Positions 1 through 8,553 of a DNA stretch of 30,916 nt are shown in pieces (positions within the stretch are counted from its first letter, which is position 1; each line of letters starts with the position of its first letter). This stretch comes from CAZQXD01 sp964597315. GTDB lineage: Bacteria > Pseudomonadota > Gammaproteobacteria > Competibacterales > Competibacteraceae. The position numbers and the translations under genes were made by a program. The DNA lies in assembly GCA_964597315.1 (NCBI GenBank), contig CAZQXD010000052.1, forward strand, positions 1 to 30,916, given 5' to 3'. The notes beneath the pieces are model-generated. The model was not told the origin of the DNA. It made no database searches and saw only the letters and a list, made by a program, of their open reading frames with translations.

Positions 1-644
1 CTCGGGTGCATTTCGTGGGCAAGGTACTGATTGAGACCCTCAAAGCCAGCCTTGAGCAGGCGGTGAGCGCCGCGCGGACCCTGAGCGGCGCCGCCGACCC
101 GGCGGTGTTTCTGGAAGCCGAGCAGGGCTTCGGGGTGCTGACTCTGCACCGGCCGGCCAATGTGGACGATCCCGAGGTGCTGGGCCGCTTGCTCACCGTG
201 TTGGCGGAGATCAGTCAGCGGCTGCCTTTAGTGTTCCCGGTTCATCCACGCACCCAGGCGGTCATCGATCAGTCCGGGTTGGCGGCGTTGCTGGACACCC
301 CCCGCATCCTGCGCTTGCCCCCCATGGGGTATCTGGAAATGCTGGGCCTGATGTCCAGGGCCAAGCTTGTGCTTACCGACTCCGGGGGTATCCAGGAAGA
401 GACCACAGCCCTGGGCGTGCCCTGCCTGACCCTGCGCCAAAACACCGAACGACCCATTACCATCGAACAAGGCACCAATACCCTGGTGGGCACCGAGCCT
501 GACGCCATCCGCGCCACGGTAGCGGATATTCTCGCCACCGGCGGTAAAGCGGGGCAGTCTCCCGAGTTCTGGGACGGTCGCGCCGCCGGCCGCATCACCG
601 AGGTGGTGGACGCCTGGCTGCGCCGTTCCACGGCGGGCGGCTGA
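1..644 (+). CDS. wecB: UDP-N-acetylglucosamine 2-epimerase (non-hydrolysing), C-terminal part
   Basis: The gene runs in from the left edge; the first whole codon is at position 3 and about 213 residues are visible, roughly the C-terminal half to two thirds of the usual ~370. The family interconverts UDP-GlcNAc and UDP-ManNAc in the cytoplasm, feeding ManNAc-type sugars into surface polysaccharides. Motifs seen are HRPANVDD, PVHPRT, the nucleotide-sugar site DSGGIQEE and LRQNTERP, all typical of WecB/MnaA. A GTG at position 6 lies inside conserved sequence (HFVGKVLIETL) and is not the real start. The stop is 5 bases before the deacetylase start, so the two are probably co-transcribed. WecB at the head of the block fits exosortase-A loci. 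Family assignment is firm; the exact sugar is inferred. Confidence 0.92.
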   Translation, partial: RVHFVGKVLIETLKASLEQAVSAARTLSGAADPAVFLEAEQGFGVLTLHRPANVDDPEVLGRLLTVLAEISQRLPLVFPVHPRTQAVIDQSGLAALLDTPRILRLPPMGYLEMLGLMSRAKLVLTDSGGIQEETTALGVPCLTLRQNTERPITIEQGTNTLVGTEPDAIRATVADILATGGKAGQSPEFWDGRAAGRITEVVDAWLRRSTAGG

Positions 645-649
645 CGGCC

Positions 650-1519
650 ATGGGGATCGGCAACGGGGTACCGCGTAACGCCATGACCGTGGATGTGGAG
701 GACTATTTCCAGGTGTCGGCCTTCGAGCCGTATATCGCCCGGACGGATTGGGATGCCCTGCCGCATCGGGTAGACGCCAACACCCATCGGGTACTGGATC
801 TGTTCGCCGATGCCGGTATCAAAGCCACTTTCTTCACCTTGGGGTGGGTAGCCGAACGGTATCCGGGGCTGGTGCGGCGGATTGTGGACGAAGGCCACGA
901 ACTGGCTTGTCATGGCTATCAGCATGTGCGGGTCACCCAGCAGACCCCGGCCCAGTTCCGGGAGGATATCGCCCATAGCAAGGGCTTGCTAGAGGAGACC
1001 GGCGGCGTCATGGTGCGGGGCTATCGGGCCGCCAGTTATTCCATCGGCGCTGGCAACCTGTGGGCGCTGGATGAGTTGCAGCAGGCTGGCTTCGCCTACA
1101 GTTCCAGCATCTATCCCATTCGCCACGATCTTTATGGCATGCCCGAGGCGCCTCGCTTTGCGTTCCGGCCCGACAATGCCCAGGGTTTGCTGGAGGTGCC
1201 GGTCACCACCGTGGAGGTCTTTCAGCGAAAATTTCCCTGTGGCGGCGGCGGCTATTTCCGGCTGCTGCCCTATGCCTGGTTCCAGTGGGCCATGGGCCGG
1301 GTCAATCGCCACGATGGCCAGTCCTGCGTGTTCTATTTCCATCCCTGGGAAATCGACCCCGACCAGCCCCGCCAGGCCGGTATCAATCTCAAGACCCGGG
1401 TCCGGCATTACACCAATCTATCCCGCACGGAAAACCGCTTGCGGCGGCTGATGGAAGATTTCCGTTGGGGGCGCATGGACCAGATTTTTCTTGATGCTAC
1501 GGGGGCTGGCCATGAGTAG
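650..1519 (+). CDS. Polysaccharide deacetylase, XrtA/PEP-CTERM locus type (NodB + DUF3473)
   Basis: The protein has 289 residues. It opens with MTVDVEDYFQ (residues 12-21), the hallmark of the deacetylase subfamily found in exosortase A loci. Asp15/Asp18 are the presumed acid/base and metal residues, and HGYQH (His88, His92) is the His-x3-His metal site. RGYRAASYSI and the C-terminal FYFHPWEIDPDQP also match the family; the latter belongs to the DUF3473 tail. The expected reaction is removal of N-acetyl groups from GlcNAc-type sugars of the exopolysaccharide. No signal peptide is visible. ATG 650 was chosen because it follows the wecB stop by 5 bases; an internal ATG at 683 would still keep the catalytic Asp. 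The 3' end overlaps the next gene by 8 bases, suggesting translational coupling. Confidence 0.93.
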   Translation: MGIGNGVPRNAMTVDVEDYFQVSAFEPYIARTDWDALPHRVDANTHRVLDLFADAGIKATFFTLGWVAERYPGLVRRIVDEGHELACHGYQHVRVTQQTPAQFREDIAHSKGLLEETGGVMVRGYRAASYSIGAGNLWALDELQQAGFAYSSSIYPIRHDLYGMPEAPRFAFRPDNAQGLLEVPVTTVEVFQRKFPCGGGGYFRLLPYAWFQWAMGRVNRHDGQSCVFYFHPWEIDPDQPRQAGINLKTRVRHYTNLSRTENRLRRLMEDFRWGRMDQIFLDATGAGHE

Positions 1520-2609
1520 TGAGGTGGGGCAATTGCAGATAACCAAAGCCCCGTCAGCCACGGCGCAGACTGGGGCCGACGCCTTGCAGGTCCTGCGCCT
1601 GTCCGCCGATGTTGCGGACCTTTGGGACAGCTTTGTGCAAAGCTGTCCCGAAGCGACGTTTTTTCACAGAGCGGGTTGGCAGACGGTGCTGCAACAGGCA
1701 TTTGGCCACCCCGCCTACTTTCTTTATGCCCAGCGGGACGGCGTGATCGAAGGGGTATTGCCCCTAGGCCATATCCGCAGCCGCTTATTTGGCAATGCCC
1801 TGATTTCCAGTCCGTTCTGCGTCTACGGTGGAGTGGCGGCGGTTACCGAGGAGGCTCGTGAGGCGCTGGTCAAGGCCGCTTGCGGGTTGGCTGAACAGCT
1901 AGCAGTGGACTACCTGGAACTGCGTAACCAAGTCCGTCGTCAACCCGACTGGCCAGCCAAGGAGGACCTCTACGTCACGTTTCGCAAGGCCATGGACCCG
2001 GACCCAGAGGTCAACCTTAAAGCCATTCCCCGCAAACAACGGGCCATGGTCCGCAAGGGCATAAAGGCCGGTCTGGAGAGCGTCGAAGACCCAGGAGTGG
2101 ACCGGCTACATGCCGCCTATTCCGAGAGCGTGCGCAATCTGGGCACACCGGTGTTCCCACAGCGTTATTTTCAAGTACTCAAGACGGTTTTTGGCACGGA
2201 TTGCCGGGTGCTGACCATCACCCGCCAAGGGGCATTGGTGGCGTCGGTGATGAGCTTTTATTTTCGGGATCAGGTACTGCCCTATTATGGCGGCGGCACG
2301 GAGTTGGCGCGGGAACTTAAAGGCAACGATTTTATGTATTGGGAACTGATGCGGCGGTCCTGCGGGCAGGGCCTGCGATGGTTCGACTACGGGCGCAGCA
2401 AAATCGGCACCGGCTCCCACAGCTTCAAGAAAAACTGGGGTTTCGAACCGACGCCTCTGTACTACGAGTATTATCTGGTCAAGGCCCGCGACCTGCCCAA
2501 TGTCAATCCCACCAATCCCAAGTACCGGTTGTTTATCGAACTCTGGAAACGGCTACCCCTGCCGGTGAGTCGCGCGCTAGGGCCGCTGTTGGCCCGGAAC
2601 CTGGGTTAA
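1512..2609 (+). CDS. FemAB-like protein, XrtA/PEP-CTERM system-associated (GNAT-fold)
   Basis: A 365-residue protein of the FemAB/acyl-transferase-like family that recurs next to the XrtA deacetylase. Relatives transfer aminoacyl or acyl groups; the substrate in exosortase loci is not known. Recognisable pieces are the N-terminal SFVQSCPEATFFHRAGW segment, a middle RKQRAMVRKGIKAGL basic stretch, and the C-terminal RWFDYGRSKIGTGSHSFKKNW region characteristic of this subfamily. The frame is open back to 1491, but ATG 1512 (MSSEVGQ) starts within the preceding gene and matches the usual 8-base coupling. The gene sits between the deacetylase and the Stp1 glycosyltransferase, as in other XrtA loci. 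Subfamily assignment is strong; biochemical role is inferred. Confidence 0.88.
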   Translation: MSSEVGQLQITKAPSATAQTGADALQVLRLSADVADLWDSFVQSCPEATFFHRAGWQTVLQQAFGHPAYFLYAQRDGVIEGVLPLGHIRSRLFGNALISSPFCVYGGVAAVTEEAREALVKAACGLAEQLAVDYLELRNQVRRQPDWPAKEDLYVTFRKAMDPDPEVNLKAIPRKQRAMVRKGIKAGLESVEDPGVDRLHAAYSESVRNLGTPVFPQRYFQVLKTVFGTDCRVLTITRQGALVASVMSFYFRDQVLPYYGGGTELARELKGNDFMYWELMRRSCGQGLRWFDYGRSKIGTGSHSFKKNWGFEPTPLYYEYYLVKARDLPNVNPTNPKYRLFIELWKRLPLPVSRALGPLLARNLG

Positions 2610-2621
2610 AGGGCGGAAGCT

Positions 2622-3872
2622 GTGGAAGAACTGCTGTTTCTGGCGCATCGGATACCCTATCCCCCCAATAAAGGCGACAAGATCCGGTCTTTCAACCTGC
2701 TCAAGCAACTGGGGCGGGACTACCGGGTGCATCTGGGCGCGTTTGTGGACGATCCCGCAGACTGGCGTTATCAAGATGAGCTGCGCCCGTATTGCAGCGA
2801 GCTGTATTTAAAGGCCATCGACCCACGCTGGCGCAAGGTCGGGAGCCTGGTCGGTCTGGCCCGTGGAGAGGCATTGACCCTGCCCTATTATCGAGATGCC
2901 GCCATGCTGGATTGGGTCAGGGGCATACTGCAACGCCCCGGCCTGGGCAAGGTGCTGGTGTTCTCCGCAGCCATGGCCCAGTATGTGGCCGCGCCCGACT
3001 GCCGACAATTGCATCGGGTGATTGATTTCGTGGACGTAGACTCCGACAAATGGCGACAATTCGCGGCTTCGAAGCCCTGGCCCCTGAACTGGATCTATAA
3101 CCGGGAAAGCCGACGACTGCTGGAGTACGAACGCCGCATGGCCGCCGGGTTTTCTGCCTCGGTGTTCGTCTCTGAAGAAGAAGCTGAGCTGTTTCGGCGT
3201 CTGGCTCCAGAAGCCTCGGATCGAGTCCATGCGGTCCATAACGGGGTGGATACCGACTACTTCAGCCCCGCCAACCCTTATGCCAACCCCTATGGCGAGG
3301 GCGAACAGGTGTTGGCGTTTACCGGCGCCATGGATTACTGGGCCAATGTGGATGCGGTAACTTGGTTCGCCCGCCAGGTATTCCCCCACATTAGCCAGGC
3401 GCTGCCCCAAGCCCGGTTTTATATCGTCGGCGCCCGGCCTACCCCGGCGGTGCGGCAGTTGGGTAGGCTGCCCGGAGTACAGGTCACCGGCGCGGTTCGG
3501 GATATTCGGCCATATCTGGCCCATGCTCGGGCTGCGGTAGCGCCGCTGCGTATCGCCCGGGGGGTTCAGAACAAGGTTCTGGAAGCCCTGTCCATGGCCA
3601 AACCCGTGCTGGCTACCCAGGCCGCCATGGACGGTATTCACCATGCGCCGGACCAAGCCCGTTGGGTGGCGGAGGAGCCACTGGCCCTGGCGGACCTGGC
3701 CAGCCGTTTGCTGCGAGACGAGATACAACCGGCCATGGGCGAAGCGGGACGTGCGTGGGTGGTGCGCCATTACAGTTGGGCCGAAAACCTGGAGCGCATC
3801 GTTCGGCTGTTGGAAACAGCCGATACCGCCCGCCCAGCGCCCCAAAGCCAGTGCTATGGAGCCGTGACTTGA
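2622..3872 (+). CDS. Glycosyltransferase Stp1, PEP-CTERM/EpsH1 system-associated
   Basis: A 416-residue GT4-type (GT-B fold) glycosyltransferase. The N-terminus ELLFLAHRIPYPPNKGDKIR is the signature of the sugar transferase family called Stp1 in exosortase A loci. NGVDTDYFSP and the C-terminal donor-site region EALSMAKPVLATQAAMDGI support GT4 assignment. It should add a sugar to the lipid-linked repeat unit at the inner face of the membrane. The start is GTG 2622, 12 bases after the FemAB stop; no in-frame ATG precedes the conserved N-terminus. Its stop overlaps the TTG start of the exosortase gene by 4 bases (TTGA). Family call is firm; donor and acceptor sugars cannot be read. Confidence 0.92.
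   Translation: MEELLFLAHRIPYPPNKGDKIRSFNLLKQLGRDYRVHLGAFVDDPADWRYQDELRPYCSELYLKAIDPRWRKVGSLVGLARGEALTLPYYRDAAMLDWVRGILQRPGLGKVLVFSAAMAQYVAAPDCRQLHRVIDFVDVDSDKWRQFAASKPWPLNWIYNRESRRLLEYERRMAAGFSASVFVSEEEAELFRRLAPEASDRVHAVHNGVDTDYFSPANPYANPYGEGEQVLAFTGAMDYWANVDAVTWFARQVFPHISQALPQARFYIVGARPTPAVRQLGRLPGVQVTGAVRDIRPYLAHARAAVAPLRIARGVQNKVLEALSMAKPVLATQAAMDGIHHAPDQARWVAEEPLALADLASRLLRDEIQPAMGEAGRAWVVRHYSWAENLERIVRLLETADTARPAPQSQCYGAVT
3858..3871 (+). promoter_or_regulatory. Ribosome binding site deciding the TTG start of the exosortase gene
   Basis: GGAG at 3858-3861 lies 7 bases before TTG 3869. The frame is open about 200 bases further upstream, but that part is Gly/Arg-rich shadow of stp1. The next candidate, GTG 3884, has no Shine-Dalgarno. 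The start overlaps the stp1 stop as TTGA. Confidence 0.6.
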
Positions 3873-5446
3873 AAATTCACAACGTGGAACGGAGCGAACC
3901 CTTGGCCGAGTTGACGACGGCAGCCACACCGCGCCAAACCGCCTGGCGTCTCGCCTTGACCGCCCTGGGTCTGTGTCTGGCTCTGATGTTGGGGCTGTAT
4001 TGGCAGACAGCCGAGTCTATGGCGCGGATCTGGTGGCGATCCGATACGTTCGCCCATGGCATGCTGATCGTTCCCATCGTGTTGTACATGGTCTGGGTGA
4101 AGCGGCCCACCCTTGGCGTCATGCAGCCCAACATCCAACCTTGGGGGCTAGGTCTGCTGGGCGTGACGGTGCTGGGGTGGTTCGCGGCCCATGTGGCCGA
4201 CGTGATGGTGGTGCAGCAACTGGCCCTGGTATCCATGATCCCCGCGCTGGCCCTGACCCTGTTAGGTCGGCGGGTGGCCTGGACCCTAGCGTTTCCCTTG
4301 GGCTATCTGTTTTTCGCCGTGCCAATCGGAGAAGACCTGGTTCCGCCTCTGCAAGACTTTACGGCGTATTTCACCGTCAAGTCCCTGCGTCTTACCGGTA
4401 TCCCCGTATTCTGGGAGGGTCGGTTGCTCAGCATCCCCAGCGGCGATTTTGAAGTGGCCGAGGCCTGCAGCGGGCTACGCTATCTGATCGCCTCCCTGGC
4501 GCTGGGCTGCCTGTATGCCTATCTGACGTACCGGAGTCTATGGCGGCGGCTGGCGTTTATCGCCCTGGCCATAGTGGCGCCTATTATCGCCAACGGTTTC
4601 CGGGCCTACGGTATCGTCATGCTCGCCCATTTGAGCGACAGGCGGCTGGCGGTGGGCGTGGATCACCTCATCTACGGCTGGTTGTTCTTCGGCTTGGTGA
4701 TTATGTTGATGTTCTGGATCGGTTCGTTTTGGCGGGAAGACCCCCATGACCAGCCCGTAGTCGATGCAGAACCGGCGGATCATCCGGTACCAACCGCCAC
4801 CTGGCGCGGTTTCCAGTTGACTGCGGGCTTGGCCGTGTTGGTGCTGGTCTCGGGTCCATTGGCCGCTCATTTACTGTTGGGCGCCGCCCCAGGTGGCGTT
4901 GCGGCGTTGCCCGCGCCGGTGGCGACAGGAGCCTGGAGCGGACCCCTGGAACCACCGGCTGATGGATGGACGCCGCAATTTTTAGGGGCCGATGCCGAAC
5001 TGCACCAGGTTTATACCCTCGATGGTCGCCCGGTACACCTGTACCTCGCCTATTACCGGGAGCAGCGCCAGGGCGCCGAGCTGGTGAATTCATCCAACAG
5101 CCTGTACGACGGCCAGCGTTGGATTTATGGTGGGCAGGACACTCAAATGGTGGCTTTGGAGGGGGAGTCGCGAGCGGTTCGGGAACTGGCCCTGATCTCC
5201 GGCAAACAGCGGCGCCTGGTATGGAGTTGGTATCGGGTGTCGGGCCGTCACACCATCTCAGCGGTGGCGGCCAAGCTGTTGGAAGCCTGGGACCGGGTGA
5301 TCGGCCACCGCGGCGCCGCTGCGGTGGTCGTGGCGGCGGACTATGAACTGCGGCAGGACGAAGCCCGGGAGGTGCTGGAAACCTTCCTGACGACCATGGG
5401 ACCCCAGGTGCTGAAATCCCTGGCGCGGGCCGAGCAAGGCCCATGA
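3869..5446 (+). CDS. xrtA: Exosortase A fused to EpsI domain
   Basis: A 525-residue fusion. Residues ~25-295 form the multi-spanning exosortase, a membrane transpeptidase that cuts PEP-CTERM tails from exported proteins. The catalytic triad is visible: Cys200 in EACSGLRY, Arg245 in NGFRAYG and His266 in DHLIYGW. After a further membrane segment (~310-335), residues ~340-525 form the EpsI domain, with WTPQF, YLAYYREQRQGAELVNSSN and a VWSWYRVSG motif. EpsI accompanies exosortases in polysaccharide loci, and its role is unsettled. The start is taken as TTG 3869 with a GGAG site, overlapping stp1 by 4 bases. The end overlaps stp2 as ATGA. Placement between Stp1 and Stp2 is the standard XrtA order. 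All three catalytic residues are intact, so it should be active. Confidence 0.95.
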   Translation: MKIHNVERSEPLAELTTAATPRQTAWRLALTALGLCLALMLGLYWQTAESMARIWWRSDTFAHGMLIVPIVLYMVWVKRPTLGVMQPNIQPWGLGLLGVTVLGWFAAHVADVMVVQQLALVSMIPALALTLLGRRVAWTLAFPLGYLFFAVPIGEDLVPPLQDFTAYFTVKSLRLTGIPVFWEGRLLSIPSGDFEVAEACSGLRYLIASLALGCLYAYLTYRSLWRRLAFIALAIVAPIIANGFRAYGIVMLAHLSDRRLAVGVDHLIYGWLFFGLVIMLMFWIGSFWREDPHDQPVVDAEPADHPVPTATWRGFQLTAGLAVLVLVSGPLAAHLLLGAAPGGVAALPAPVATGAWSGPLEPPADGWTPQFLGADAELHQVYTLDGRPVHLYLAYYREQRQGAELVNSSNSLYDGQRWIYGGQDTQMVALEGESRAVRELALISGKQRRLVWSWYRVSGRHTISAVAAKLLEAWDRVIGHRGAAAVVVAADYELRQDEAREVLETFLTTMGPQVLKSLARAEQGP

Positions 5447-6627
5447 GGCTGACGCGGGAGCCACCCCTGGTGGCCCATATCATCGACCGGCTGGATACCG
5501 GCGGCCTGGAGAACGGATTGATCAATCTGATCAATCGCATGCCTTTGGAGCAATACCGGCATACGGTGATCTGCCTCAGGGACTATACGGCGTTCCGAAA
5601 CCGCATCCAGCGCCCGGAGGTGACGGTGCATGCCCTGCATAAGCGTCCCGGTCAGGACTGGGGGCTGTACCTGCGCCTATGGCGGCTACTGCGCCGGTTA
5701 CGGCCGGCCATCGTCCATACCCGTAATCTGGCCACCCTAGAGGCCCAGGCGCCAGCCTGGTTGGCGGGGGTGAGGGCACGGGTTCATGGTGAGCATGGCT
5801 GGGACGCCGCCGGGCCGGAGGCAGTGGCCGAGCGCCATCATCAACTGCGCCGACTGTGTAAGCCACTGGTGGGTCGCTATGTGGCCCTGTCCCTGGAAAT
5901 CCACGACTATCTGCGCCATCGCATCGGCGTACCGGCGCAACGTATCGCCCTGATCTGTAATGGGGTGGACGGGGAACGTTTCCGGTCGGCCGGTTCCGAT
6001 CCCCAGCGCCGGGCGGTGTTGCCAGCGGGTTTCGCCCCCGCCGATGCCCTGGTAGTGGGTACGGTGGGGCGGATGCAGGCGGTGAAGGATCAGCCCACCC
6101 TGGCGCGGGCTTTTTTGCGGCTATTAGAGTCCGATCCTGGGCTTCGGCGGCGGCTGCGCCTGGTCTTGGTGGGAGACGGTCCCCTGCGTCATGAATGCAA
6201 GTCCTTGCTGGAGGCCGCTGGCGTCGCCAATTTAGCCTGGTTGCCGGGCAATCGTGACGATGTGCCGGAGCTGTTACGCTGTTTCGACCTGTTTGTCCTG
6301 CCATCCCGGGCGGAAGGGATTTCCAACACCCTCCTGGAAGCTATGGCCAGCGGCCTGCCGGTGGTGGCCACCCAGGTGGGCGGCAATTCCGAACTGGTGG
6401 AAGACGGCATCACCGGCCATTTGGTCCCCGCCGCTGATCCCAAGACCCTGGCCGCCACCATCGGACAGTATCTGAACCCCGACCTATTGGCGGCCCACGG
6501 GGCGGCGGGGCGGCGGCGGATGGAGCAACGGTTTTCCATGCAAGCTATGGTGGACGGCTACCTGGCGGTATACGACGGTTTGCTGAATCCCGAACAGACG
6601 CCTTTTCCCTTGGATACGAGGATCTAA
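5443..6627 (+). CDS. Glycosyltransferase Stp2, PEP-CTERM/EpsH1 system-associated
   Basis: A 394-residue GT4 enzyme. The N-terminal segment with AHIIDRLDTGGLENGLINL matches the Stp2 family of exosortase A loci. The domain order is a GT-B acceptor half (1-~185, ending in CNGVDGERF) and a donor half with GTVGRMQAVKDQ, LVGDGPLR and the E-x7-E donor motif EGISNTLLE (Glu291, Glu299). The likely job is adding a sugar to the lipid-linked repeat at the cytoplasmic face of the membrane. The ATG overlaps the xrtA stop (ATGA, 5443-5446), so translation is probably coupled. The amidotransferase follows after 7 bases. No odd features; donor sugar unknown. Confidence 0.93.
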   Translation: MRLTREPPLVAHIIDRLDTGGLENGLINLINRMPLEQYRHTVICLRDYTAFRNRIQRPEVTVHALHKRPGQDWGLYLRLWRLLRRLRPAIVHTRNLATLEAQAPAWLAGVRARVHGEHGWDAAGPEAVAERHHQLRRLCKPLVGRYVALSLEIHDYLRHRIGVPAQRIALICNGVDGERFRSAGSDPQRRAVLPAGFAPADALVVGTVGRMQAVKDQPTLARAFLRLLESDPGLRRRLRLVLVGDGPLRHECKSLLEAAGVANLAWLPGNRDDVPELLRCFDLFVLPSRAEGISNTLLEAMASGLPVVATQVGGNSELVEDGITGHLVPAADPKTLAATIGQYLNPDLLAAHGAAGRRRMEQRFSMQAMVDGYLAVYDGLLNPEQTPFPLDTRI

Positions 6628-6634
6628 ACGCACC

Positions 6635-8539
6635 ATGTGCGGAATCACCGGAATTTTTCACAGCCGCAGCCGGCGCGAGCCGGATCGGGGGCTTTTGGAA
6701 CGCATGAACGAGTCCCAACACCACCGGGGACCTGACGAGGGCGGCTTGCACCTGGAGCCAGGGCTGGGTCTGGGGCACCGGCGGCTGTCCATCATCGACC
6801 TGTCCAGCGGCCAGCAGCCCATGGCGAGCGCCGATGGCGCCGTGGTGCTGGTCTATAATGGTGAAATCTATAATTTTCAGGATCTTACCAAGGAGTTGCA
6901 AGCTCTGGGACATGAGTTTCGCACCCACTGCGACACCGAAGTCATCCTCCACGCCTGGGTGGCTTGGGGAGAAGCCTGCGTGGAACGGTTTCGGGGCATG
7001 TTCGCCTTCGCCCTATGGGACCGGAACCGGGAGTGCCTGTTCCTGGCCAGGGACCGGCTGGGCATCAAGCCCCTGTACTACGCTTGGCTGGCTGATGGCC
7101 AGCTCATTTTCGGCTCCGAACTCAAGGCCCTGCTGGCTCACCCGGACCTGCCTCGGGAGGTGGAGCCACGAGCGGTGGATGACTACTTCGCCTATGGTTA
7201 TGTGCCTGAGCCAAAAACCATTCTGCGTCATGCCCTGAAGCTGCCCCCGGGCCACACCCTGATCGCCCGACGGGGGGACGCGCCCACCGAGCCGCGGCGC
7301 TTCTGGGATGTACCCTTTGCGCCCGGGCCGGCCCTGGACGAGGTGGAGGCTGGGGAGGAACTGGCCCGGCGGATCAAGGAAGCCGTAGAAATTCGGATGA
7401 TCGCCGAGGTGCCCCTGGGGGCGTTTCTGTCCGGCGGGGTGGATTCCAGCGCTGTGGTGGCCATGATGGCCCAAGCCTCCGCCGATCCGGTCAAAACCTG
7501 TTCCATTTCCTTTGGGGACCCCCGCTTTAATGAAGCCCGCTACGCCGCCCAGGTGGCCGAACGCTACCGCACCGAGCATCGGGTCGAGCAGGTGGAACCC
7601 GACGATTTCGGACTCTTGGACCAGCTGGCGGGACTCTACGACGAGCCTTACGCCGACAGCTCCGCCCTGCCCACCTATCGGGTCTGCCAACTGGCCCGCC
7701 GTCAGGTTACCGTAGCCTTGAGCGGCGACGGCGGCGACGAGAACCTGGCCGGCTACCGGCGCTACCGCTGGCATACCTACGAAGAAAAAATGCGCTCCCT
7801 GCTGCCCCTGGGCCTGCGCCGACCCCTATTCGGTTTCCTGGGACGGGCCTACCCCAAGGCCGACTGGGCGCCTCGGGTATTTCGGGCCAAGACCACCTTC
7901 GAGGCTATGGCCCGGGACTCCGTGGAGGGTTATTTCCACGGGGTGTCGATCCTCGGCGATGCCCTGCGGGGGCGGCTATTCTCCCCGGGATTTCGAAGCG
8001 AGCTGCAAGGCTACGGGGCTATCGAAGTGCTGCGGGAGCATGCCCGGCGCGCCCCCACCGACCACCCCCTGTCCCTGGTTCAATATCTTGATATGATAAC
8101 TTATCTAGTCGGGGACATCCTCACCAAGGTGGACCGGGCGAGCATGGCCCATTCCCTGGAGGTGCGGGTGCCGCTGCTGGATCATCCCCTAGTGGAATGG
8201 ATTTCCGGCCTGCCGCCGTCCCTCAAACTCCGGGGGCGGGAAGGCAAATATCTGTTGAAAAAAGCCATGGAACCCCATCTGTCCCAGGAGATACTGTACC
8301 GCCCAAAAATGGGTTTCGCCGTGCCCCTGGCGGGCTGGTTCCGGGGACCGCTGCAAGAGCGGCTACGCAACACCGTATTGGGACCGGTCATGGCCGATAG
8401 CGGACGGTTCGATATGGCCTTTCTCCGGGAGTTGGTAGACCACCATCAGTCCGGGCGCCGGGATAACAGCGCCGCCCTATGGACACTGTTGATGTTTGAA
8501 GCCTTTTTACGCCGGCTCCAGGCGGAGCCTGGGCGCTGA
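6635..8539 (+). CDS. XrtA-associated amidotransferase 1 (asparagine-synthetase-like, AsnB family)
   Basis: A 634-residue class II amidotransferase. It begins MCGITGIF, so Met removal would expose Cys2 as the glutaminase nucleophile. Residues 1-~210 are the Ntn glutaminase domain, with VYNGEIYN, RDRLGIKPLYY and FGSELKALL. Residues ~240-600 are the ATP-dependent synthetase domain, with the PP-loop SGGVDSS at 266-272 and SGDGGDE. The exosortase A subfamily of AsnB sits at this place, after stp2, and probably amidates a sugar carboxylate or makes an amide in the polysaccharide rather than free asparagine; that is inference. The length is near that of ordinary AsnB proteins. It is the only one of the three AsnB-like proteins here with a canonical N-terminal Cys. 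Confidence 0.92.
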   Translation: MCGITGIFHSRSRREPDRGLLERMNESQHHRGPDEGGLHLEPGLGLGHRRLSIIDLSSGQQPMASADGAVVLVYNGEIYNFQDLTKELQALGHEFRTHCDTEVILHAWVAWGEACVERFRGMFAFALWDRNRECLFLARDRLGIKPLYYAWLADGQLIFGSELKALLAHPDLPREVEPRAVDDYFAYGYVPEPKTILRHALKLPPGHTLIARRGDAPTEPRRFWDVPFAPGPALDEVEAGEELARRIKEAVEIRMIAEVPLGAFLSGGVDSSAVVAMMAQASADPVKTCSISFGDPRFNEARYAAQVAERYRTEHRVEQVEPDDFGLLDQLAGLYDEPYADSSALPTYRVCQLARRQVTVALSGDGGDENLAGYRRYRWHTYEEKMRSLLPLGLRRPLFGFLGRAYPKADWAPRVFRAKTTFEAMARDSVEGYFHGVSILGDALRGRLFSPGFRSELQGYGAIEVLREHARRAPTDHPLSLVQYLDMITYLVGDILTKVDRASMAHSLEVRVPLLDHPLVEWISGLPPSLKLRGREGKYLLKKAMEPHLSQEILYRPKMGFAVPLAGWFRGPLQERLRNTVLGPVMADSGRFDMAFLRELVDHHQSGRRDNSAALWTLLMFEAFLRRLQAEPGR

Positions 8540-8553
8540 CCGACGGATAAGCC

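Noticed and set aside
3662..3868. Longer N-terminus for the exosortase
   Set aside because: The extra residues are Gly/Arg-rich and overlap stp1 in another frame; TTG 3869 has a proper ribosome site and coupled overlap.
2808..3929. Minus-strand open frame of 373 codons opposite stp1
   Set aside because: Antisense to a firm glycosyltransferase gene, with no recognisable family features.
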